A stretch of DNA of 64,000 nucleotides. It comes from CAYYFX01 sp964571855 (GTDB taxonomy: Bacteria; ARS69). A model generated the notes under the pieces. That model was given only the letters and a program-made list of their open reading frames with translations. It made no database searches and was not told the origin of the DNA. The stretch covers positions 1 to 64,000 of the forward strand of contig CAZNDO010000002.1 of the NCBI GenBank assembly GCA_964571855.1, written 5' to 3'. Each line of letters starts with the position of its first letter. The first letter of the stretch is position 1. The translations under genes and the position numbers were made by a program. This document shows, piece after piece, positions 19,209 to 29,142 of this stretch.

Positions 19209-19238
19209 CCGCCCGGTCACCGGGCGGTTCGTCGTTTT
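19209..19238 (+). terminator. hairpin after rpsO
   Basis: CCGCCCGG, loop TCA, CCGGGCGG is a perfect 8-bp stem followed by TTCGTCGTTTT. It is probably a partial terminator between rpsO and pnp. Confidence 0.6.
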
Positions 19239-19324
19239 CGGGCACGGGCTTCCCCGCACACCGAGAGCCCGTCCCGGCCGGAGTCGCGCGAGTGCGTAGC
19301 CCGGCGCAAGCGGTCCGAAGGACA

Positions 19325-19350
19325 CCCGCCCGTGGGGGCGGGCGAAAGGA
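19325..19350 (+). promoter_or_regulatory. hairpin abutting the pnp ribosome-binding site
   Basis: CCCGCCC, loop GTGG, GGGCGGG forms a perfect 7-bp stem at 19325-19342. It lies just before AAAGGA (19345-19350) and the pnp ATG at 19357. pnp leaders are autoregulated through hairpins in enterobacteria, so a similar role is possible here. Confidence 0.4.
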
Positions 19351-19356
19351 ACATCG

Positions 19357-21561
<2,205 letters not shown>

Positions 21562-21593
21562 CGCGCAGCGGCCCGTAAAGGCCGAGGGGAAAG

Positions 21594-21629
21594 GGGACCC
21601 GCCGGGTGACCGGCGGGTCCCATCGTTCT
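21594..21629. terminator. strong bidirectional terminator between pnp and a convergent gene
   Basis: A perfect 12-bp stem GGGACCCGCCGG / CCGGCGGGTCCC with loop GTGA is followed on the plus strand by ATCGTTCT. It separates pnp from the minus-strand methyltransferase-like gene, whose stop begins at 21629. Confidence 0.75.
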
Positions 21630-22411
21630 CAGCCCTTCCGCGCGAGGCGGGGAAGGAGGCGTCCCGTCCGGGTCATCAAGGAGGCGTAGGTCGGACTGGC
21701 CGCGGCCAGCCGGGCTTCCTCCATGCCGGCGCGCTCCAGCTGGAGGACCGACAGCGTGCCCACGAGGGCGAAGCCGAAGACGGTGGGGGCGCACAGCCAC
21801 AGGCCCGCCGCCATCGTGATCTCACCCAGGTACAGCGGGTGGCGCACGTACGCGTAGGGGCCCGTGGTCACGATCTCGCGCACCTCCACGAAGACCGAGA
21901 AGTTCCGGCGCAGGTGCGCGAGGCCCCACAGCGCGATCGCGAGGCCGCCGATCGTCAGCACGGCGGCGATGCCCAGGAGCGGGATGGCGAATCGCACCGG
22001 GACCGGCAGCGGGTGCGTGAGCCAGCCGGGAAGTCGGTCAGAGATCCCGACCGAGAGCAGCAGGAACGTGGCCGCGGTGGGGACCAGGACCTCGCGCCAC
22101 CGGGACGGCGGCACCGCCAGCCGCAGCCGCGCCCGCGTCGCGAGCAGCACCGCGCAGGTCGCGTTGAACACGAAGCCGAGGATCGGGTGGAGCACGCCGA
22201 GCGCGATCATCGAGAGGACCTGCGCCCGCGTGAGCCCGGACGAGGCCGGAACCCAGGACGGATCGAGCAGCTTCGCCACGAGCACGCCCGCCGCTTCGAG
22301 CAGCGTGGGCTTGCCGAACTGGGGAACCGGGAGGGGGGCGACGACGGACCATAGACTGCGAAGGGCGAGGATCCCGAACGCCAGGGGGAACAACAGGGCC
22401 TCGACCGCCAA
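21629..22411 (-). CDS. isoprenylcysteine carboxyl methyltransferase-like membrane protein
   Basis: A 260-residue protein with about six membrane segments. The C-terminal GPYAYVRHPLYLGEI motif is the signature of the ICMT / phospholipid methyltransferase superfamily, whose members methylate lipids or lipidated substrates using SAM at the membrane. The substrate here is unknown, since bacteria lack CaaX-prenylated proteins. The TTG start at 22411 is uncertain because no convincing ribosome-binding site is visible. It is convergent with pnp. Confidence 0.65.
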   Translation of the reverse strand: MAVEALLFPLAFGILALRSLWSVVAPLPVPQFGKPTLLEAAGVLVAKLLDPSWVPASSGLTRAQVLSMIALGVLHPILGFVFNATCAVLLATRARLRLAVPPSRWREVLVPTAATFLLLSVGISDRLPGWLTHPLPVPVRFAIPLLGIAAVLTIGGLAIALWGLAHLRRNFSVFVEVREIVTTGPYAYVRHPLYLGEITMAAGLWLCAPTVFGFALVGTLSVLQLERAGMEEARLAAASPTYASLMTRTGRLLPRLARKG

Positions 22412-22573
22412 CGCCGCGCGGACGCCTCGAGTCTTCAGGATGGGTTCTCTCGGGAGTGGACCGCCGCGTCGCGACGGCCCGCCGTGGATCGGACGGGCTC
22501 CATCGGCCGGCGACCATCCACCACTCTACTCGCCCGATCCCGGATCCGCGAGCGGGGTGGAAGGCCCCATCCG

Positions 22574-22605
22574 CCGGGGCGGCGCGGGCGGGATGGCCGC
22601 CCCGG
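22574..22605 (-). terminator. hairpin downstream of glnS
   Basis: A perfect 10-bp stem CCGGGGCGGC / GCCGCCCCGG with a 12-nt loop lies 22 bp after the glnS stop on the minus strand. There is no U-tract, so Rho-independence is uncertain. The rest of 22412-22627 shows nothing else recognisable. Confidence 0.4.
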
Positions 22606-22627
22606 GCGCCTCGTTCCCGCCCGGTCG

Positions 22628-24322
22628 CTACCCCTCGCGGGCCGCGATCTTCGCCCACGTGTCGCGCAGCGTGACCGTCCGGTTGAAGACCCGGCACTCC
22701 GCGGTGGAATCCCGGTCCACGCAGAAGTAGCCCGTTCGCTCGAACTGCACGGTGCGCTCCGGGGGAAGCTCCGCCAGCGCCGGCTCCACCAGGCACCCCT
22801 CCAGGATCTCGAGGGATTTCGGGTTCAACTTCTCCCGCCAGTCCGTGCCGGCCTCCACGCGGGAGGGGTCGGGCTCCGTGAACAGCGTGTCGTACAGGCG
22901 CACGGCGGCGCGGCGCGCGTGCGCGGCGGAGACCCAGTGGATCGTGCCCTTGATGCGGCGGCCGTCCGGGGTGTTGCCGCCGGAGGTGGCGGGGTCGTAG
23001 GTGCAGCGGATCTCGGTGATGCGGCCGTCCGCGTCCTTCACGACCTCCTCGCACCGGATCACGTACGCCCAGCGCAGGCGCACCTCGCCGCCGGGGCGCA
23101 ACCGGAAGTACTTCGGCGGCGGGTTCTCCTGGAAGTCCGCGTCCTCGATCCACAGCTCGCGTCCGAACGCCACGCGGCGCTTCCCGGCGGACTCGTCCTC
23201 CGGGTTGTTCACCGCCTCGATCTCCTCGACCTTGCCCTCCGGCCAGTTCGTCAGCACCACCTTGACCGGCCGCAGCACCGCCATGAAGCGGGAGGCGGAC
23301 TTGTTCAACCGCTCGCGCACGCAGTGCTCCAGGAACTGCAGCTCCACGAGGTTCGCGTCCTTCGCCACGCCCACGCGCTCGCACATGTCGCGGATGGCCT
23401 CCGGCGGGTAGCCGCGGCGGCGCATCGCGCGCAGGGTGGGCATGCGCGGGTCGTCCCAGCCGCTCACCAGGTTCTCGGTCACCAGCGTCTTCAGCTTCCG
23501 CTTCGACGTGATCGTGTGCGACAGCGCGAGGCGCGCGAACTCGATCTGCTGCGGGTGGTAGATCCCCAGCTTGTCCAGGAACCAGTCGTACAGCGGGCGG
23601 TGGTCCTCGAACTCCAGCGTGCAGAACGAGTGCGTGATCCCCTCGATGGAATCCGAGAGCGGATGCGCCCAGTCGTACATGGGGTACAGGCACCACGCGT
23701 CGCCGGTGCGGTGGTGGTGTGCGCGCAGGATGCGGTACATCACGGGGTCGCGCAGGTTGATGTTCGGCGACGCCATGTCGATCCTCGCCCGCAGCACCTT
23801 CGCGCCGTTCGCGAACTCGCCGGCCTTCATGCGGCGCAGCAGGTCCAGGTTCTCCTGCGGCGTGCGGTTCCGCCACGGGCTCTCGCGGCCGGGCGCGGTG
23901 AGCGTGCCGCGGCTCTCGCGGATCTCGTCCGCGGTCTGGTCGTCCACGTAGGCGAAGCCCTTGCGCACCAGCTCCTCGGCCCACACGTACATCCGCTCGT
24001 AGTAGTCCGACGCGAACAGCGCCTTGCCGCCCCAGTCGAAGCCCAGCCAGCGGATGTCCTCCTGGATCCCCTGGACGAACTCCTCCTCCTCGGCGATCGG
24101 GTTCGTGTCGTCGAAGCGCAGGTTGCAGCGGCCGCCGAACTCCGCGGCGATGCCGAAGTCCAGCGAGATCGCCTTCGCGTGCCCGATGTGCAGGTACCCG
24201 TTCGGCTCCGGCGGGAAGCGCGTGACCACGCGCCCGTCGAACTTCCCGGACGCGTTGTCGTCCATCACGATGCGGCGGATGAAGTGCACCTTCGGGGCCT
24301 CGCGCCCGGGGGCGTCGCTCAC
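22628..24322 (-). CDS. glnS: glutaminyl-tRNA synthetase
   Basis: A 564-residue class I synthetase that charges tRNA-Gln directly. HIGH is at residues 45-48 (PPEPNGYLHIGHAK) and the KMSKS equivalent is SKRKL at 273-277. FDDTNP, YPMYDWAHPLSDSIEGITHS and the C-terminal beta-barrel anticodon-binding region with LRPGGEVRLRWAYVI are all present. The length matches E. coli GlnRS. GTG 24322 overlaps the gltX stop (GTGA) with AAGGAG upstream. Its presence suggests Gln-tRNA is made directly, although GatCAB cannot be excluded from this window. Confidence 0.96.
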   Translation of the reverse strand: MSDAPGREAPKVHFIRRIVMDDNASGKFDGRVVTRFPPEPNGYLHIGHAKAISLDFGIAAEFGGRCNLRFDDTNPIAEEEEFVQGIQEDIRWLGFDWGGKALFASDYYERMYVWAEELVRKGFAYVDDQTADEIRESRGTLTAPGRESPWRNRTPQENLDLLRRMKAGEFANGAKVLRARIDMASPNINLRDPVMYRILRAHHHRTGDAWCLYPMYDWAHPLSDSIEGITHSFCTLEFEDHRPLYDWFLDKLGIYHPQQIEFARLALSHTITSKRKLKTLVTENLVSGWDDPRMPTLRAMRRRGYPPEAIRDMCERVGVAKDANLVELQFLEHCVRERLNKSASRFMAVLRPVKVVLTNWPEGKVEEIEAVNNPEDESAGKRRVAFGRELWIEDADFQENPPPKYFRLRPGGEVRLRWAYVIRCEEVVKDADGRITEIRCTYDPATSGGNTPDGRRIKGTIHWVSAAHARRAAVRLYDTLFTEPDPSRVEAGTDWREKLNPKSLEILEGCLVEPALAELPPERTVQFERTGYFCVDRDSTAECRVFNRTVTLRDTWAKIAAREG

Positions 24323-25926
24323 GCGCGTGTCTCCTTCGTGCCGGGGTCCCGTGCCGCCGCCAGCTCCCGGGCGTGCTCCAGCGCGCGCGCGATGCGCCGC
24401 GCGGTGCGGGCCTTCCCCAGGATCTCCAGCGTCTCGAACATGCCGAAGCCCACCGCCTTGCCGGTGGTCGCCACGCGCAGCGCGTGGATGATGCCGCCGA
24501 TGGCGATGCCCTCCACATCGAGGAACCGGCCGAGCGCGGCCTCCAGCGCGGCGGCGGACCAGTCGTCCTGCCGCGCGAGCGCGGCGGCCAGCCGGCCGAG
24601 ACGCTCCGCGGCGCCCTCCGGCCGCACGATCCGCTTCTCGAGCGCCGCGGGATCGAAGCGAAGGGCGTCGTCCGGCGTGAAGAAGTCGTCGTAGTCCAGG
24701 ACGTCCCCGGCGGTGCGGATGCGGTCGCCCGCCGCGGCGATCACGCGGTCCGCGTGCTCGCGCGCCGCGCCGTCCGCGTCGGCCGGGACCAGCCCCGCCT
24801 CCGCCAGGTACGGCAGGCACAGCGCCAGCTTGCGCGCGGGCTCCACCTCCTGCATGCGGCGCGCCTGGAACGCCAGCAGCTTCGCCGGATCGAACCCGGC
24901 GGGGGAGCGGCCCACGCGCTCCAGCGAGAAGTGCCGGATCATCTCGTCGCGCGTGAAGTCCTCCGTGCGGTCGTCCAGCGACCATCCGAGCAGCAGCAGC
25001 GCGTTGGCCACGGCCTCGGGCAGGTAGCCCACGTCCTCGTAGAACGACATCAGCACCGGGTTGAACGACTCCTCGGAGACCTCGCGTCCCAGGGCGCGCA
25101 TCACCTTGAGCCCGTGCTCGTGCAGCTTGCGGAACTCCGGGTGCGCCAGGTACGCCTTCAGCTTCCGCTTGCTGAGCTTGTTGCGGCTCCCGGGCTCGGC
25201 CACGAACGGGAGGTGCGCGAACCGCGGCGGCTCGGCCCCCAGGCCCTGCGCGATGAAGATCTGCCGCGGCGTGTTCGCCAGGTGCTCCTCGGCGCGGATG
25301 ACGTGGGTGATGGCCATGTCGCGGTCGTCCGCGACGCTCGCGAGGTGGTACAGGCACGTGCCGTCGGCGCGGCGGATCACGTGGTCGGCCTCCTGCGCCC
25401 ACGCCACCTCCACGTCGCCGCGCACGAGGTCCGTGAACCGGCACGACCCCTCGCGCGGCATCTTCAGCCGCACCACCCCCGCGCGCCCCCCGGCCTCGAA
25501 GCGGCGCCGGTCCGCCTCCGTCTCCGCGGCGAAGCGCCGGCTGGCGGCATACGGACGCCCCGCCGCCTCGGCCTCGGCGCGCTCGGCCGCGATCTCCTCC
25601 GGCGTGGCGTAGTCCGTGTAGGCGTGCCCGCGCGCCAGCAGCTCCTCCACGGCGGCGCGATGCCGGTCGGCGCGCTCGGACTGCCGGTACGGCCCGTAGG
25701 CGCCGCCCGCGCCGGGACCCTCGTCCCAGTCGATCCCGACCCAGCGCAGGCCCTCCAGGATGGGCCGGACGGCCTCCTCCAGGTTCCGCTCCCGGTCGGT
25801 GTCGTCGATGCGCAGCACGAAGGCCCCGCCATGCCGCCGCGAGAACAGCCAGTTGAACAGCGCGGTGCGGACGCCCCCGATGTGCAGGTAGCCGGTGGGG
25901 CTGGGGGCGAAGCGGGTGCGGACCAC
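24319..25926 (-). CDS. gltX: glutamyl-tRNA synthetase
   Basis: A 535-residue class I synthetase. HIGG lies at residues 15-18 (FAPSPTGYLHIGGVRTALFNW) and KLSKRK, the KMSKS loop, at 250-255. RIDDTDRERN and HVIRAEEHLANTPRQIFI are typical of GluRS. The C-terminal helical anticodon-binding half is complete. The GTG start at 25926 fits the family N-terminus exactly. It is co-transcribed with glnS. The 113 bp upstream hold a 6-bp hairpin around 26000 but no clear promoter. Confidence 0.95.
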   Translation of the reverse strand: MVRTRFAPSPTGYLHIGGVRTALFNWLFSRRHGGAFVLRIDDTDRERNLEEAVRPILEGLRWVGIDWDEGPGAGGAYGPYRQSERADRHRAAVEELLARGHAYTDYATPEEIAAERAEAEAAGRPYAASRRFAAETEADRRRFEAGGRAGVVRLKMPREGSCRFTDLVRGDVEVAWAQEADHVIRRADGTCLYHLASVADDRDMAITHVIRAEEHLANTPRQIFIAQGLGAEPPRFAHLPFVAEPGSRNKLSKRKLKAYLAHPEFRKLHEHGLKVMRALGREVSEESFNPVLMSFYEDVGYLPEAVANALLLLGWSLDDRTEDFTRDEMIRHFSLERVGRSPAGFDPAKLLAFQARRMQEVEPARKLALCLPYLAEAGLVPADADGAAREHADRVIAAAGDRIRTAGDVLDYDDFFTPDDALRFDPAALEKRIVRPEGAAERLGRLAAALARQDDWSAAALEAALGRFLDVEGIAIGGIIHALRVATTGKAVGFGMFETLEILGKARTARRIARALEHARELAAARDPGTKETRA

Positions 25927-26039
25927 GGGGATCTCCGGCGCGGCGGGGGGACGGAGCCGGAGAGCTTATTCCGGACCGCGCCGCCCCGTAAAGTGGGGCG
26001 ACGCCGCGGCGGCCGGGCCGGGGCGGGACGCGCCCGGGA

Positions 26040-27137
26040 TCAGCGGGGGGCGGGCGCCGGGTCGAGCGTGTAGGCGTCCCCTTCGGGGGAGACCGCGTAC
26101 GCCCAGAGCGTGCGGTCGTCCCGCACCAGGGCGTCCTTGGCCACGAGCCCCTCGTCCGCCAGCACGTCGAGCGACGCGGGGTAGGACCCGTGGCGCAGCC
26201 GGTAGGCCTCGGTGGCGGTGCGCACCGCGTCCGTGCGGCCCACGGTGGCCAGCTGGTCGCTCCACTTCCTCCACTCGCCCACCACCGGATCCTCGGTGCG
26301 GTAGCGGTCGAGCGCGTCGCTGAACAGGAGGCTGGCGAGCAGCAGGACCAGCGCCGGCACGAGCGCCTTGAGCACGCGCCCGCGGTCGAGCGCCGTGGAC
26401 TCCGGGCTGTGGTCCACCGCGCGCTGCCCGGCCGACCGGATGAGGGACACCCAGCCGTGCCGCGCGCAGTCATACAGCGTGCGCGTGGCCGCGTAGCGGT
26501 CCAGCCCGCAGTCCTCGATGATCGCGTCGATGGAGCGCACGCCGTTCACGAGCGCGAGCAGCGTGCGTTCGTCCGCGTGCTCCGGATTCGCCTGCCGCCC
26601 GGCCGCGGACAGCACGAGCACGCCATCCTCCGGACCGAGCGCCTTGCGCATCTCGGTGACCTCGTCCGCCTTGCGCGCGCCCTCCATGAGGATCGGGCCG
26701 ATCTCGGCGGACAGCGCGCCCTCGGGCAGCGACGCCGGGCGCTCCTCGGTCTCGAACTCGTACGTGCCGGCGCGGATGGACATCAGCTCGAAGATGTCCT
26801 GCTCCACCATCGCCTCGAAGAACTCCTGGATCTCCTCGGGCGCGAGCAGCCCTTCCTTCTTCAGGATGTCCGGCACGTCCATGCCGGTCTTGCGGCGGAT
26901 GGCGGCCACGCGGTCGGCCTGCTCGTCGGTGAGCACGCCGCGGCGGATGATGAAGTCCTCGAAGGGATCGTTCTCCTCCGAGGGGTTCTTCGTGGACGTG
27001 ATCTTCCCGTCGCGGAAGAACACGAAGTGGCACTTCCCGCGGGAGATGACCTTGAGCCAGCCCGCCTTCTTCTGCGAGGCGATCAGCTGGAGGATGTCGG
27101 GAAGCTCGAACTCGCGGAGCTCGCCGCGGAAGGACAT
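26040..27137 (-). CDS. DUF4388 protein with a membrane anchor and pilin-like tail
   Basis: A 365-residue protein. Residues 1-100 form a DUF4388/PatA-type N-terminal domain (FRGELREFELPDILQLIASQ, then GWLKVISRGKCHFVFFRDGK). These domains occur in signalling proteins of Myxococcota and other groups. A helical region follows to about 235, then one membrane segment (LVPALVLLLASLLFSDAL, about 253-270). The C-terminal part has TEAYRLRHGSYPASLDVLADEGLV and ends WAYAVSPEGDAYTLDP, closely resembling the periplasmic part of GspG-like pseudopilins. The N-terminus overlaps the upstream gene's stop (TGATG). The function is unknown; a link between cytoplasmic signalling and an envelope apparatus is plausible. 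Confidence 0.7.
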   Translation of the reverse strand: MSFRGELREFELPDILQLIASQKKAGWLKVISRGKCHFVFFRDGKITSTKNPSEENDPFEDFIIRRGVLTDEQADRVAAIRRKTGMDVPDILKKEGLLAPEEIQEFFEAMVEQDIFELMSIRAGTYEFETEERPASLPEGALSAEIGPILMEGARKADEVTEMRKALGPEDGVLVLSAAGRQANPEHADERTLLALVNGVRSIDAIIEDCGLDRYAATRTLYDCARHGWVSLIRSAGQRAVDHSPESTALDRGRVLKALVPALVLLLASLLFSDALDRYRTEDPVVGEWRKWSDQLATVGRTDAVRTATEAYRLRHGSYPASLDVLADEGLVAKDALVRDDRTLWAYAVSPEGDAYTLDPAPAPR

Positions 27138-28981
27138 CAGACTCTCCGGGCTCGGGGATCGTCGAGCGGCAGCTCCTCGTCGCCATCATCCGGCTCCGGG
27201 AGGCGGAGCGTGCCGGCCAGCGAGATGGCCGCCAGCACGGCATACGTCAGGATCGCCCCGACCGGGGCGCCGCCGCTCCCGCCCGCCGGGGCGAAGCGCT
27301 CCATCGTGGGCAGGGACGACACGGCGGCCACCGCGGTGCCCAGGGCCAGCGCCATCAGCAGCGCGGCGCGGCGCGGGGCGCCGCGCAGCAGGTGCCCGCT
27401 GCCCGGCAGGAGCAGCGCCAGCACGACCGTGAGCTTGCGGGCGATGCCGAGCACGCGCCCGCGGCGCTCGTCCAGCATCTCCTGCCGCTTGAGCGGCGCC
27501 TTCGTCTCGCGGCGGATCGAGTGGCACGTGGCGCACAGGCTGCGGCGAAGCACGCGGTAGTGGCACTTGCGGCACACCGGCGTCCCGCACGTGGCGCACA
27601 GCGACACGCGCGGCAGGTACCGGGCGAGGGAGACCCACCACGCGGCCAGCAGCAGCGGCAGCGACAGCCAGAACGGCCGGAACGGGAACACGACGCCCGC
27701 GGACATCCCGACCGCGCGCGTGAAGCCGAGCGCGTGCGCGCCGCCCTCGCCGAATGCCAGGCGCCGCCACACGGCGGACGCGTCCAGCACGCGGTCGTGC
27801 ACGATGACGGCCTCGCCGGGGTCGCCCAGGAGCGGCGGCAGGTGGTGGCCGAGCCGCATCGCCTCCTGGAGGGCCTCGTCGGCCTTGGGGAACTCCAGCT
27901 TCTTCACCCAGGCCTGCGCCTCGTTGATGCGCACGAGCGGCTCGTTCGGCGCCAGCGTGCGCGCGGTGGCGTACTGCGCGAGCGCGCCGTCGGCGTCGCC
28001 GGAGAGGAGCAGCACGTTGCCGAGGTTGTTCGGGTAGGACCACTCGCGCGGATCCAGCTCCATCGCGCGGTGCAGCCGCTCCGCGGCCTGCTCGTAGCGG
28101 CCGGCGCGGCGGTCGGCGAGCGCGAGGCTGGCGTACCAGTCCGGGTCCCCGTGGGCGCCCGGGGGCGCGACGCGCGCCAGGACGTCGCCGGCGCGCGCGT
28201 CCGCGGTCCGCTGCGTCTCCCACAGCGATCCGAGGTACGACGACGGCAGGCCCGGCAGGGCGAGCTGGGTCCACAGCAAGAGCGCGAGCGGCGCCGCCAG
28301 CAGCGTCCCCATCGCGGTGAGGCACGTGCGGCGCTCCCACGCGTCGAGGAAGCGCCACGCCGCGATCGTCCCGAACGCCGTGCCCCAGAAGGCCGCCGCG
28401 GTGGGCGGAAGGGTCAGCGAGAGCGCCACCGGAGCCGCCATCGTCAGCGTGGCAGCCGGGCCGCGCATCTCCACGGGCAGGAACCGCAGGCGCTCCAGCA
28501 GCGCGTGGTGCAACCGGGGCAGGTTCTTCGCGACGGCGAGGAGGGCCAGCAGCAGGGTGGACAGCAGCAGCGCGCCCACGCCGACCGTGAGCGCGGCCAG
28601 CGCGAAGCGCCGCTGGCCCACGAACGACGTGGCGTGCGCGGTCAGCGTCTCCACCAGCGCCGGCACGAACTCCCCGCGGCGCTCCCGCAGGAGGACGCCG
28701 GTCAGCTCCCAGCGCGTCGCGAGCAGCTCGGGGTCGAAGCGGATCGCCCATTGCAGGTCGGCGATGCGCGCGGCGGTCGTGGGCGCCTCGCGCGAGCGGC
28801 TCCAGTAGGCGTGGGCCCAGAACGGATCCCGGAGCGCGCCCGTGGACTGCATGGCCTCGAGGCGGGCGTGCGCGTCGGCATCCGTCAGGGAAACGTCGGC
28901 GCGTGCCGACGTGAAGGACGCGGCGATCGCGAGCGTCGCCGCGAAGACCGCGAACGACCGCGGGATGGAGGCGAGATTCAT
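27137..28981 (-). CDS. TPR membrane protein with three CxxC zinc-ribbon motifs
   Basis: A 614-residue exported or membrane protein. It has an N-terminal signal-like segment (FAVFAATLAIAASFTSARA), several membrane segments around residues 140-260, a TPR region at about 295-390 (DPDWYASLALADRRAGRYEQA, then YPNNLGNVLLLSGDADGALAQY), and more membrane segments. A cysteine cluster CATCGTPVCRKCHYRVLRR-SLCATCH near residues 480-505 looks like paired zinc ribbons. Similar proteins accompany DUF4388 genes in some deltaproteobacterial-type genomes, from memory. ATG 28981 gives the signal peptide; longer in-frame starts enter the divergent promoter. The function is not known. Confidence 0.65.
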   Translation of the reverse strand: MNLASIPRSFAVFAATLAIAASFTSARADVSLTDADAHARLEAMQSTGALRDPFWAHAYWSRSREAPTTAARIADLQWAIRFDPELLATRWELTGVLLRERRGEFVPALVETLTAHATSFVGQRRFALAALTVGVGALLLSTLLLALLAVAKNLPRLHHALLERLRFLPVEMRGPAATLTMAAPVALSLTLPPTAAAFWGTAFGTIAAWRFLDAWERRTCLTAMGTLLAAPLALLLWTQLALPGLPSSYLGSLWETQRTADARAGDVLARVAPPGAHGDPDWYASLALADRRAGRYEQAAERLHRAMELDPREWSYPNNLGNVLLLSGDADGALAQYATARTLAPNEPLVRINEAQAWVKKLEFPKADEALQEAMRLGHHLPPLLGDPGEAVIVHDRVLDASAVWRRLAFGEGGAHALGFTRAVGMSAGVVFPFRPFWLSLPLLLAAWWVSLARYLPRVSLCATCGTPVCRKCHYRVLRRSLCATCHSIRRETKAPLKRQEMLDERRGRVLGIARKLTVVLALLLPGSGHLLRGAPRRAALLMALALGTAVAAVSSLPTMERFAPAGGSGGAPVGAILTYAVLAAISLAGTLRLPEPDDGDEELPLDDPRARRV

Positions 28982-29065
28982 GGCAGCCGAACGCTCCCCG
29001 GGCAGTGAGGGTCTTCGGCGGACTATCGGCCTTCCGCGGGGTGGACTTGAGAGGGCGAGGGTCCC

Positions 29066-29077
29066 GCAAGTGCTTGC
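29066..29077. promoter_or_regulatory. 12-bp dyad between divergent genes
   Basis: GCAAG-TG-CTTGC is a perfect inverted repeat 16 bp upstream of the cotransporter promoter's -35 box and about 85 bp upstream of the divergent TPR gene. It is a candidate operator. Confidence 0.35.
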
Positions 29078-29093
29078 AAAATCGATCATTCCG

Positions 29094-29122
29094 TTGACAT
29101 GAAGACCGGGCTCGGGGAGGAT
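29094..29122 (+). promoter_or_regulatory. weak promoter of the Na/Pi cotransporter gene
   Basis: A consensus TTGACA is followed after 17 bp by the poor -10 GAGGAT. The leader would be only about 13 nt, which contains the GGAGGGGGTG ribosome-binding site. Confidence 0.4.
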
Positions 29123-29142
29123 GGCGCGTGGGAGGGGGTGAA

